This document shows positions 7,814-15,296 of a DNA stretch of 15,625 nucleotides, in pieces. The stretch comes from Candidatus Gorgonimonas leptogorgiae (GTDB taxonomy: Bacteria; Pseudomonadota; Gammaproteobacteria; Pseudomonadales; Endozoicomonadaceae), in NCBI GenBank assembly GCA_929200515.1, contig CAKNAD010000038.1:1-15625 (forward strand), read 5' to 3'. A model generated the notes under the pieces. It ran no database searches. It was given only the letters and a program-made list of their open reading frames with translations, and had not been told where the DNA came from. Both the position numbers and the translations under genes were made by a program. Numbering within the stretch: the first letter of the stretch is position 1; each line of letters begins with the position of its first letter.

Positions 7814-8758
7814 ATGATTTCAAACAACAGTAAAAACATAGAAACACAGATAGCTGATATAATAAATAAAAGTATAACTAAATCTCAAACACCTTTAACA
7901 CCTAAAAAATACATTGGTACAATTAATACTCTGTTATCATTAAATTTAACAAAAATTAACTACAGGACCTTTGACGACTTAACAGTTAATTTAGACAAGG
8001 GAAGTAGTAATTTCTCCTACAAAAATAGTGTAGTGTTTGAACGTAAAACCTCTAAACAAGAGCTACTACAGAGAAAAAACCTTGAACTTTTGACCCATTC
8101 AAAAATCCCCTACTCTTGGGGAAAAGGAGTTAGAGAATACAGCGTTAACATAACAGACAGCGATGGAAATACATACAAAGGTTACTCCTCTATAATTCAA
8201 AGAAAATTTAGAATGTATGGGTTAGTAGATAACACACTAGTATCAAAAATTGCTACTGAATTAAAGCAGCGTGGAGTAAAAACCTGCCTTGAAGTTGGTG
8301 GTGGTTACGGGTGGTTATCTCTAGCTTTATCAAAGTATTTTAAAGTGACTTGTACAGACCAAAATCCACAAAAGCGAGACTTTGAGGTTTCAGCTACTAT
8401 GTCAGGCTTCCCAGTAGAAAAAATAGATGCTGCTTTTGCAGCTAAAGTCTATGGACCATATTATGATGCTATTGTAGTTAGTTGGCCTCATTATGAAGAC
8501 AATTGGGTTGAAAACTTAGAACATGGTAAAATCATAGTTTATATTGGAGAATCTCCTTTTGATGGTCAGAAGGCAGGTATTGATTTTTTTAAATACTTCA
8601 ATATGGAAAAATATATTCCTGTCCCTGAAAACGACCTCTGCAACGCCTGTATTATAGGAACTAAAACCGATGTTCCAACTGAGCAATTCGATATGGAGAC
8701 ACTTTATACAAAACCTGATGTTCATAAAAAACTTAATCTTCCAAGAAATTGGCCATAA
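7814..8758 (+). CDS. SAM-dependent methyltransferase-like protein, copy 2
   Basis: The 314-residue product is a paralogue of the protein at 6174-7115. Residues 1-131 are about 60% identical by eye, with conserved islands MISNN..NIETQI, GSSNFSY and QELLQRKNLELL. From KFRMYG onward the two differ by one residue (Val143 here). The SAM-binding features (CLEVGGGYGW, CTDQNP, SWPHYED) are shifted by one position. The ATG at 7814 matches the copy 1 start by alignment; the Shine-Dalgarno is weak. Both copies have open frames and intact motifs, so both may be functional, perhaps with different targets set by the N-terminal domain. Substrate and role are unknown; an effector or modification enzyme is only a guess. 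Confidence 0.75.
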   Translation: MISNNSKNIETQIADIINKSITKSQTPLTPKKYIGTINTLLSLNLTKINYRTFDDLTVNLDKGSSNFSYKNSVVFERKTSKQELLQRKNLELLTHSKIPYSWGKGVREYSVNITDSDGNTYKGYSSIIQRKFRMYGLVDNTLVSKIATELKQRGVKTCLEVGGGYGWLSLALSKYFKVTCTDQNPQKRDFEVSATMSGFPVEKIDAAFAAKVYGPYYDAIVVSWPHYEDNWVENLEHGKIIVYIGESPFDGQKAGIDFFKYFNMEKYIPVPENDLCNACIIGTKTDVPTEQFDMETLYTKPDVHKKLNLPRNWP

Positions 8759-8981
8759 ATTTATTATAATATATACACGCGGTAGCTGGAAATGCGAGTT
8801 TTCATCAAGTGATTATAAGTTTTTAGCCAAGATAGTGTTTCACTGGTTTAGCGTCGACTAAATCAAGAAATACTAATGCAGGATAAAAGCTTATATCTAA
8901 TTATTATTAGTTTTTAGCAAAAGATTTTAGTTTTTCATCAGATTTTTTGCTTATAATATCATATTTATCCTGTGGCAACCC
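8203..8981. repeat. Near-identical direct repeat, copy B
   Basis: Partner of 6560-7338, offset by 1643 bases, with one mismatch in 779. On its right edge it enters the intact 151-residue gene, whereas copy A enters a decayed fragment. Identity therefore cannot be due to protein-level selection alone. Confidence 0.95.
8768..8853. repeat. Dispersed repeat, copy B
   Basis: Identical to 7125-7210 and lying at the same place after methyltransferase copy 2. It falls between the convergent ends of that gene and the 151-residue gene. Confidence 0.55.
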
Positions 8982-9362
8982 CTCAAACGTATATTCTATA
9001 TTTACTTCACGCATAACACTTTTTAGTTCTTTTTTATTTGTAGATGCATCAATGTCTTCAATGAACTTTTTGGTAGCTTCCGTCCATTTATCATTACCAC
9101 TTTTCTGCTTGCTAACTTCAGTATTTGTTTTATGGGATTTTTTCGCTACAACTGGGTCAGTTTTAGTTGTTGCTTCATTAATTTTTATATTTCTTGATGC
9201 AATATTTTTATTGGTTTTTTTTTGTTGAAGATCTGGTGAAATATATTTCTTTATTTTAGCTAAAGTTACTTTTAGTTTTTTTCCTAAACCTGAAAAATGA
9301 CCTACTTTTTTAAATTCTGCTTTTTGACTATCTTGAGGTATAACGCTATTAGTTACTTTCAT
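8907..9362 (-). CDS. Hypothetical lysine-rich protein
   Basis: This 151-residue protein is strongly basic and hydrophilic, rich in Lys, Ser, Thr and Asn, with no signal peptide, membrane segment or cysteine. Residues 1-90 look disordered; the C-terminal part (from about EATKKFIEDID) looks helical. I recognise no family. The ATG at 9362 has AAGG seven bases upstream, a plausible ribosome binding site. It converges with methyltransferase copy 2 and diverges from the acidic protein gene at 9540 across 177 bases. A broken 3' copy lies at 7264-7408, so the gene was part of the duplicated segment. Expression is not proven, but the start context and the open frame against an AT-rich background support it. 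Confidence 0.6.
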   Translation of the reverse strand: MKVTNSVIPQDSQKAEFKKVGHFSGLGKKLKVTLAKIKKYISPDLQQKKTNKNIASRNIKINEATTKTDPVVAKKSHKTNTEVSKQKSGNDKWTEATKKFIEDIDASTNKKELKSVMREVNIEYTFEGLPQDKYDIISKKSDEKLKSFAKN

Positions 9363-9471
9363 ATATAAGCCTTAAAAGAAAAATATAGTTTTTATTGATA
9401 CTTTTATCGACTTTTTTATGTAACTACTGACACTTAAATAAACATCACAATAAACAATTAACTATTATTAT

Positions 9472-9499
9472 TTGTTTTTTTATTTTTTTAGTTTAGAAT
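9472..9499 (+). promoter_or_regulatory. Candidate promoter for the acidic secreted protein
   Basis: TTGTTT (9472-9477) and TAGAAT (9494-9499) are 16 bases apart, about 40 bases before the start codon. Long T-runs make chance matches likely here, so support is modest. Confidence 0.3.
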
Positions 9500-9539
9500 A
9501 TACTCCACCTAAGAAATATAATTTGTAACGGGATTAAAA

Positions 9540-10100
9540 ATGATTTTAAAAACAATAAACATATTAACTTTACGCTTAACTAAAAATCTTTTAACCTTTA
9601 TAAGCTTAGCACTAACACTGTCTACTTTTGCTAGAGATATTCCTCCACATATATTAAAAGAGCGTTATTTTGATGTGAAATACGATATTAATTACGACGA
9701 CCTCGGTTATAATAGCTCAAATGATGAAAACGAAACTAATTTATTGGAACCATCTACCACTATAACTGAAGATGAAGTCAGTGCAACATTAGTATCTCCA
9801 ACCTTTGACACTGAAAATGTTTTTTTCCCAAGCGACTCCAACGATAGCGATGGAGAATTTATTTTTGGCGAAGATGATCAACTAGATTATCCAGTGTTTG
9901 CTGACGACAATGATCTTTTATCTAAAGAAGCACTTATAAACCATGAAACAGAAGATGAGAGTTATATTTACAATGACCAAGCCCCCAACGAAAACTTTAA
10001 GAGTCATTCCCCCTCAAATGATAGTACAAATAATCTGTTTGTTTTAAATCCAGACTCATATACATCAACAGAAACAGAGCTAGAGTTAGAGCTTGATTAA
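9540..10100 (+). CDS. Acidic, probably secreted protein of unknown function
   Basis: The 186-residue product starts with a typical Sec signal: basic residues (Lys4, Arg12, Lys15), a hydrophobic stretch at about 17-28 (LLTFISLALTLS), and a likely cleavage after Ala31 (STFA/RD). The mature part is very acidic, with many Asp and Glu, rich in Ser, Asn and Thr, has no cysteine, and ends in ETELELELD. Such a composition suggests an exported disordered protein, perhaps cation-binding or a host-interaction factor, but I know no family. GGGA at 9530-9533 is six bases before the ATG, a good ribosome binding site. The gene converges on aroE with a 33-base gap and no clear terminator. Confidence 0.65.
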   Translation: MILKTINILTLRLTKNLLTFISLALTLSTFARDIPPHILKERYFDVKYDINYDDLGYNSSNDENETNLLEPSTTITEDEVSATLVSPTFDTENVFFPSDSNDSDGEFIFGEDDQLDYPVFADDNDLLSKEALINHETEDESYIYNDQAPNENFKSHSPSNDSTNNLFVLNPDSYTSTETELELELD

Positions 10101-10133
10101 TTTTAACAATCTCAACTAAAAAAATAATTTATT

Positions 10134-10940
10134 TCAACTATTACTTTTTAAGTGGTCTAAAATATAGCTAGTTTTAGGTCTCTTACTGTGCCATAAATAA
10201 AATTGTAGCGCAGCTTGCTCTACTAGCATACCCAACCCATCAAAAGCAGGGGTGTTATTTTTAGTTAACAAACCACATATATTATTAATTTGTGTAGTGT
10301 ACCCTAAGTTGTAGTAGGTGCAGTTATAAGAAATGATTTTATTTATTGTAGCAATATCATCGGTAGGTACACGACAGTCAACCACCAAATCTATCTTCTG
10401 TTTTGATTGTTCTGTAAAATGGGTAACCTTATTGTTATCTAAACGCAAATTTTTAATTAATTGGAAAATTTTATGTTGCGTTCTATTTGATATTAAAATA
10501 GCTTTAGGTTTTTCAGCTAATAAAAATTTAATTATATTGAAAACTACACCACCACAACCTAGTATTAATAAGATTTTATTACTTATATCTAAATTGTTAT
10601 TTGTTTTTAAATCAGTTAGTAAACCATTGCCGTCTGTATTTTCTACTTGTAACACATTGTTATTATTTTTCCAGAGTGTATTGCCTGATTTAGAGCTTAA
10701 AGCATTTACATGCTTGTATTTTGCTAACTCATAAGCTTGCTGCTTAAAAGGAGAAGTAACACTAAGACCAACCCCACCAGTAGCAAAAAAAGCAAATACC
10801 TTATTAGTAAAATCTTGGTTATCTACAGCTTCTATAATTTGATAATCTAATTTAATATTAAACTGTTTAGCAAACTGCTGGTGAATAATAGGCGATAAAC
10901 TATGTTGTATCCCTCTACCAATTACTGCAAATTTTTGCAC
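10134..10940 (-). CDS. aroE: Shikimate dehydrogenase
   Basis: AroE reduces 3-dehydroshikimate to shikimate with NADPH in aromatic amino acid and chorismate synthesis. The 268-residue product is close to E. coli AroE (272). Shikimate-binding Ser14 and Ser16 lie in HSLSPIIH, the catalytic pair is probably Lys66 (SVTSPFK) and Asp103 (ENTDG), and a C-terminal GLGMLVEQA holds the conserved Gln. The Rossmann loop reads LGCGGVV and the NADP-contact segment SNRTQHK. Several usually fixed positions differ: SVT for NVT, GNT for VNT, and GCGGVV for GAGGAA. This suggests relaxed constraint. The start is GTG at 10940 with GAGG eight bases upstream. It is last in the purE-tsaC-hemF-aroE run, 15 bases after hemF. 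Confidence 0.93.
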   Translation of the reverse strand: MQKFAVIGRGIQHSLSPIIHQQFAKQFNIKLDYQIIEAVDNQDFTNKVFAFFATGGVGLSVTSPFKQQAYELAKYKHVNALSSKSGNTLWKNNNNVLQVENTDGNGLLTDLKTNNNLDISNKILLILGCGGVVFNIIKFLLAEKPKAILISNRTQHKIFQLIKNLRLDNNKVTHFTEQSKQKIDLVVDCRVPTDDIATINKIISYNCTYYNLGYTTQINNICGLLTKNNTPAFDGLGMLVEQAALQFYLWHSKRPKTSYILDHLKSNS

Positions 10941-10955
10941 AACACAACTGCCTCA

Positions 10956-11867
10956 TTAAACCCAGTCTTGGGCATATAAATAGTCATCATACAATTGTTT
11001 TTCTAAGCTATTATGTTCTGGGTGCCAATTATATTTCCACTTAGTTTGTGGCGGTAATGACATTAAAATAGACTCTACTCTACCACCACTTTGTAATCCG
11101 AATAAAGTACCACGATCATAAACAAGGTTAAATTCTGCGTAGCGTCCTCGACGATACTCCTGAAAATCTTTTTGCTTAGCGGTAAATGGAGTTTCATGTC
11201 TTTTATTTACTATTGGTAAATACGCCTCTATATAGCTATCACCTATAGATTTTACCAACTCAAAACACTTGTTAATACTCCATCTGTTTAAGTCATCAAA
11301 AAACAAACCACCTATTCCCCGTGGTTCGTTACGATGCTTAATAAAGAAATAATCATCACACCATTTTTTAAATTCAGGATAAACACCTTCCCCAAAAGGA
11401 TCGCAAGCTTGTTTAGCAACTCGATGCCAATGCTGGCAATCTTCTGCAAATGCATAACAAGGAGTTAAATCATAACCACCACCAAACCACCACACAGTAG
11501 TTCCATCTTGTTGTTTAGTACTGATAAATCTTACATTTGCATGTGATATAGGCACAAAAGGATTACGCGGATGCATAACTAAAGATACACCTAGTGCTTC
11601 AAATTTAGCGCCAGATAAATTTTGACGATTAGCAGTAGAACTTAATGGTAAATTATTACCTGTTATATGTGAAAAATTTACACCGCCTTTTTCAAATATT
11701 TTACCTTCTTCTATAACTCTAGAACATCCACCACCCGTACCATTATTGTACTGCCATAAATCTTGTTTAAACTTGGTGCTAGAATCTATTTGTTCAAACG
11801 CTGAACAAATATCATTCTGTAAAGAAATAAAATAATCTTTAATTTGTTTTATTAAATCCTGGCGCAT
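10956..11867 (-). CDS. hemF: Oxygen-dependent coproporphyrinogen III oxidase
   Basis: HemF uses O2 to decarboxylate two propionates of coproporphyrinogen III, giving protoporphyrinogen IX in heme synthesis. The 303-residue product is the length of E. coli HemF (299). The family signature runs from Lys167 to Asp191: KKWCDDYFF, then KHRNEPRGIGG and LFFD. Conserved histidines are visible at 99, 109, 146, 148 and 178. Other family landmarks are TGGGCSRV near 44-51 and GGGYDLTP near 129-136. Presence of HemF rather than only the anaerobic HemN fits an organism that meets oxygen. The gene starts at ATG 11867, 22 bases after tsaC, and is probably co-transcribed with it. Confidence 0.97.
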   Translation of the reverse strand: MRQDLIKQIKDYFISLQNDICSAFEQIDSSTKFKQDLWQYNNGTGGGCSRVIEEGKIFEKGGVNFSHITGNNLPLSSTANRQNLSGAKFEALGVSLVMHPRNPFVPISHANVRFISTKQQDGTTVWWFGGGYDLTPCYAFAEDCQHWHRVAKQACDPFGEGVYPEFKKWCDDYFFIKHRNEPRGIGGLFFDDLNRWSINKCFELVKSIGDSYIEAYLPIVNKRHETPFTAKQKDFQEYRRGRYAEFNLVYDRGTLFGLQSGGRVESILMSLPPQTKWKYNWHPEHNSLEKQLYDDYLYAQDWV

Positions 11868-11889
11868 AATATTCTAAACTCTAATTAAA

Positions 11890-12441
11890 CTAACTATTTC
11901 TAATGACTTTACCTGTAGTTAAATCACGTATTGAGCAAGGTCGAGTGCTACCGCCTAATTTTCCATTTAAAATACCGCTGATTTTATCTGCAAAAACAGC
12001 ATCTACCTGTTGGTAAGTTAAACATGGTGGCTGACCTGAAAGATTGGCAGAAGTAGATATTATTGGATGACCTACAGCACTACATAACTCCTGAATAACA
12101 GGGTGATTACTAACTCTAATAGCTATACCCACATGCTCACCTCTTACAATACTAGGAAACCACGACTGTGAATCTGGAATAATCCAATTATAAGGCCCCG
12201 GCCATGTTTGCTGTAATTGTTGTAATTTACTTTGTGATAGTCCTGTGCATAATTTAATAACTTGATTTATTGAAGAAGCGACAACTACAAATCCTTTAGA
12301 AGAGCTACGTTGCTTTATTTCAAGCAATCTTGTTACCGCACTTGTATTCCATGGATCACATCCTAACCCCCAAACTGCTTCTGTAGGGTAAGCAATAATC
12401 CCTCCAGATTTGACCGCCATTGTTGCTTGCTGTATATCCAT
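11890..12441 (-). CDS. tsaC: Threonylcarbamoyl-AMP synthase (YrdC/Sua5 domain)
   Basis: TsaC makes threonylcarbamoyl-AMP from threonine, bicarbonate and ATP, the first step of t6A37 tRNA modification. The 183-residue product is a single YrdC domain, near E. coli TsaC (190), without the extra C-terminal Sua5 domain. It shows AYPTEAVWGLGCDP at 17-30, the KxRSSSKG nucleotide-binding motif at 43-50, WPGPYNWIIP near 80-89 and STSANLSG at 129-136. The start codon lies one base beyond the purE stop, implying translational coupling. Adjacency to hemF and aroE is typical of gammaproteobacteria: E. coli pairs tsaC with aroE, and Pseudomonas also has hemF between them. Confidence 0.95.
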   Translation of the reverse strand: MDIQQATMAVKSGGIIAYPTEAVWGLGCDPWNTSAVTRLLEIKQRSSSKGFVVVASSINQVIKLCTGLSQSKLQQLQQTWPGPYNWIIPDSQSWFPSIVRGEHVGIAIRVSNHPVIQELCSAVGHPIISTSANLSGQPPCLTYQQVDAVFADKISGILNGKLGGSTRPCSIRDLTTGKVIRNS

Positions 12442-12442
12442 A

Positions 12443-12952
12443 CTAGGTACTAGCTAATGTTTTTTGTAGGTTGGCATCTTTAGCGATAACTTTCTCAGCT
12501 TGCTGTTTACGATCTTCAATCAACATATTATAAATAGAGCTATCTGTAGACGCCATTATTTGAGCGGCCAAGTATCCAGCATTTACCGCCCCAGCTTTAC
12601 CTATAGCTACAGTTGCCACAGGGATACCGCCCGGCATTTGCGATGTAGACAATAGGGCATCCATGCCATTTAAAGCACCTGCATCTATAGGAACTCCAAT
12701 TACAGGCTTAACCGTTAACGAAGCAACAACACCTGCTAAATGCGCAGCCATACCTGCACAGGCAATAAAAACAGCAACTCCACGGTTAACAGCACCATGC
12801 ACGTACTCATGCGTAGCATCAGGCGTTCTATGTGCAGAATGTATTTTTACTTCATACTTGATATTAAATTTTTTTAAAATATCTGTAGCGGCACTCACTT
12901 TAGGCAGGTCTGAGTCTGAACCCATAATAATAGATACAAATGGACTACTCAT
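12443..12952 (-). CDS. purE: N5-carboxyaminoimidazole ribonucleotide mutase
   Basis: PurE converts N5-CAIR to CAIR in purine synthesis and normally follows PurK. The 169-residue product is a standard class I PurE: GSDSD at 11-15, SAHRTP at 39-44 with the catalytic His41, and AGMAAHLAG at 66-74. The ATG at 12952 is preceded by AGAGAG, a reasonable ribosome binding site. It heads a tight minus-strand operon with tsaC, hemF and aroE. No purK lies next to it in this window, although the partner gene is usually adjacent in gammaproteobacteria. PurE could take N5-CAIR made by a distant PurK. Confidence 0.96.
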   Translation of the reverse strand: MSSPFVSIIMGSDSDLPKVSAATDILKKFNIKYEVKIHSAHRTPDATHEYVHGAVNRGVAVFIACAGMAAHLAGVVASLTVKPVIGVPIDAGALNGMDALLSTSQMPGGIPVATVAIGKAGAVNAGYLAAQIMASTDSSIYNMLIEDRKQQAEKVIAKDANLQKTLAST

Positions 12953-13200
12953 AATATAATCTCTCTTTATTTATTAAGATAAACCGCATAATAGCAAATT
13001 AATAATCTTATTTGCAATAATTTTTTAAAAACATTCATTATTTGTTTTAAAGCTATAAATAATTACTATCAGCAATGACAGAATAGGAAAAGAAGAAATG
13101 AAATTATAGATTAAAGGGATTAAAAATATAAATATATAGAACCTTATTACTAAAAGTTAATCTAAAGGCTATAAATCAATATTTTTTATAGGAAATTCTT
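12953..13200. other. Divergent intergenic region, purE / repeat protein
   Basis: These 248 AT-rich bases separate purE from the large plus-strand gene and must hold both promoters. I see no confident hexamer pair. A short inverted repeat (CTATAAA at 13169-13175, TTTATAG at 13185-13191) overlaps the ribosome binding site AGGAA (13190-13194) of the downstream gene and could partly mask it. Confidence 0.35.
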
Positions 13201-15225
13201 ATGCTTGCTACAATAAACTCATTAGCTAACACTGAAAACACACATATGTCCCAAGAAAATAAAAACAACATTAGCTGTGTACCTATGACTGTTAGTCAGT
13301 ACTTAATAGCAGAAGGTTGCAATTACTCCATACAGGACCCAGACTTGCAGAACCCAGACTTGGCTTCTTGGTCGGTTGTCAACATAGAAGATAATAATTC
13401 TATAATTGGTTACCACAATGAATATAGCACAACACCAGATACTAATTACGAAGCAATAGTTAATAAAGCACAAGCTGAGTTAGAAGATGCACTATTTGCT
13501 AAAGATCAAACTATTACAAAACAAACAATTTTCTCATTAATAAATAATCAAATGTACCCACTTTTATTTATTGATATATTAAATAACTTACTAATTCAAA
13601 ATAAAGCAACTTACCTTAAAACTCTGTTTTTTGATCATACAATCTATAACGAAAATATATTAAATTATTTATTACAAGATCAATTAAATAGCGAACAAAA
13701 TATAGACCTAATAAAACAGTTAGCCACTGCAGGAGCAAGTGTAACAATTGAATATATTGAATTATTACTAAATTTAAGTGACAAAAACTTTATAAACCAG
13801 CAACTAAATTTGCTATATTGCTCAAATCTATTACATAACGTATTAAATGAAGCTGTAGATCAAGACAGACTAGATACTGCTACAAATATTTATTATATAC
13901 ACAACTTTTGCACTATAAAATTACTTAACTATCTATTAGAAGATTTATTTACTAATAAGTTTGATTTAATATCATTCAAAAGATTAATTTATGATGGAGC
14001 TACTATTAAAACATCTACAATGCAAAGACTTATTGCATCTGAAGATACAAACAAAATAAATAATATATTAACCTTATTAACTAATCATAGCTTATTTTAT
14101 ACAACTTTAACTTTTATGTTAGCTGCATCGTTTAAGCAAAAAAACATATCCATAGAACAAATGTTAAGAAAAAGCTATCGTATTTCATCTAACTCTCTAC
14201 TACTAAACAGTCTTCAAGACATTACTAATATAGATTTTATCAATAGATTAATAACGTTAGGGGCATCCATAACAAAGGATAAAATATATAAGGTTCTAAC
14301 TAAATATTCTCAAGAATTAAATGATAGTCACTTTTTTTTAGATCTTTATCTTCAAATAAAACAGATAAACTTCAATAAAGAAATTAAAAAAACTATAAAA
14401 CGTTTCTTGATTTGTGAATTAGAAAAAACTAGAAATATAAAAATTGCAGCTACCGCCTCAAACATAATAAGGTTACTTTATGATAAGCACTCTTTTTATA
14501 CTATAAAATCACTTAACTATCTTTTAGAGAGTTTATTTATTAATAAGTTTAATTTAAAACTATTTGATAAATTAATTGATGACGGTGCTACTGTTCAAAC
14601 CTCAACACTGCAAAAACTTGTTGCCTCTGAAAGTACAAACGAAATAAAGAATATCATAACTTTGTTAGATAATAATAAACGATCTAAAGAACTATTAACT
14701 TCTATATTAAATATTGCTATTGATCAAAATAAAATATCAATAGTAAAAATGCTTAATAAATACTATAACATCTATACAACTACTTTTTTAAATTATCTAC
14801 TACTAAATAGTCTTCAGGATATTACTAATATAGATGTCATTAATGAGTTAATAGAGTTTGGAGCAACTATAACAAATAAAGAAATATGTGAATTTTTAAC
14901 TGTTTATACACAGCAGTTAACTGATAACCAGTTTTTAGATTTTTACCTCAAACTAGAACAAATAAACTTCAGCAAAGAAAATAAAGAAGATATAAAATTT
15001 TTCTGGCAAAGGAGATTAAAACAAAAATATCATATAGCAGTATCAGGAAACACCTTAAACATAGTAAGATCACTTTACCTTGAACATGGCTTTATTACTC
15101 AAACATCCCTCAACTATATATTAACATACGAAACCAGCTCTGAAGTACGTTATTCTGCTGAAATACTATTTGAACAAAAGTATAAATATAAAAGCACGCT
15201 AGAAGATATTGCCAATAATCTTTAA
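13201..15225 (+). CDS. Large helical-repeat (weakly ankyrin-like) protein
   Basis: The 674-residue product is Leu/Ile/Asn/Lys-rich and almost wholly helical, with no signal peptide or clear membrane segment. After about 100 non-repetitive residues it is built from modules of 90-105 residues beginning near 151, 241, 331, 437, 529 and 636. Each carries a pattern like N-x-LL...D..I..LI..GA.I, where the IxxLIxxGAxI tail resembles the end of an ankyrin repeat. Modules alternate in two types, giving a 196-199 residue super-repeat. No catalytic domain is recognised. Such solenoids usually mediate protein binding and are common among secreted effectors of intracellular gammaproteobacteria; that role is an inference. 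The ATG at 13201 has AGGAA six bases upstream. An in-frame ATG at 13246 lacks a good ribosome binding site. Confidence 0.75.
   Translation: MLATINSLANTENTHMSQENKNNISCVPMTVSQYLIAEGCNYSIQDPDLQNPDLASWSVVNIEDNNSIIGYHNEYSTTPDTNYEAIVNKAQAELEDALFAKDQTITKQTIFSLINNQMYPLLFIDILNNLLIQNKATYLKTLFFDHTIYNENILNYLLQDQLNSEQNIDLIKQLATAGASVTIEYIELLLNLSDKNFINQQLNLLYCSNLLHNVLNEAVDQDRLDTATNIYYIHNFCTIKLLNYLLEDLFTNKFDLISFKRLIYDGATIKTSTMQRLIASEDTNKINNILTLLTNHSLFYTTLTFMLAASFKQKNISIEQMLRKSYRISSNSLLLNSLQDITNIDFINRLITLGASITKDKIYKVLTKYSQELNDSHFFLDLYLQIKQINFNKEIKKTIKRFLICELEKTRNIKIAATASNIIRLLYDKHSFYTIKSLNYLLESLFINKFNLKLFDKLIDDGATVQTSTLQKLVASESTNEIKNIITLLDNNKRSKELLTSILNIAIDQNKISIVKMLNKYYNIYTTTFLNYLLLNSLQDITNIDVINELIEFGATITNKEICEFLTVYTQQLTDNQFLDFYLKLEQINFSKENKEDIKFFWQRRLKQKYHIAVSGNTLNIVRSLYLEHGFITQTSLNYILTYETSSEVRYSAEILFEQKYKYKSTLEDIANNL
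13921..14508 (+). repeat. Intragenic super-repeat, unit 1
   Basis: This 588-base (196-codon) unit starts at LLNYLLEDLF and recurs at 14509 as SLNYLLESLF. The nucleotide match is obvious in places, for example CTACTACTAAA.AGTCTTCA and ATTACTAATATAGAT in both units. That indicates a fairly recent internal duplication rather than only ancient repeat homology. Confidence 0.8.
14509..15105 (+). repeat. Intragenic super-repeat, unit 2
   Basis: Second unit of 597 bases (199 codons). A truncated third unit begins at 15106 with SLNYILTYE and ends with the gene at 15225, so the protein stops inside a repeat. Confidence 0.8.
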
Positions 15226-15296
15226 TAATTAACAGATCTCTAGGTTACTTTATTTTTGTAAGGATTAAGGGGTAGATTAAAACCTAAAACTGTAGA

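Noticed and set aside
5998..9362. Restriction-modification or other defence island
   Set aside because: The methyltransferase-like proteins lack DNA methyltransferase motifs such as DPPY/NPPY, and no nuclease, helicase or toxin partner is present.
13098..13109. Tiny ATG frame (MKL then stop) after a GGAAAAGAAG stretch, as a leader peptide
   Set aside because: Three codons with no attenuator structure or regulatory codons; most likely chance.
13201..15225. CRISPR or tandem DNA repeats suggested by recurring words
   Set aside because: The recurrences are in-frame, about 590 bases apart and protein-coding. There is no short repeat-spacer pattern.
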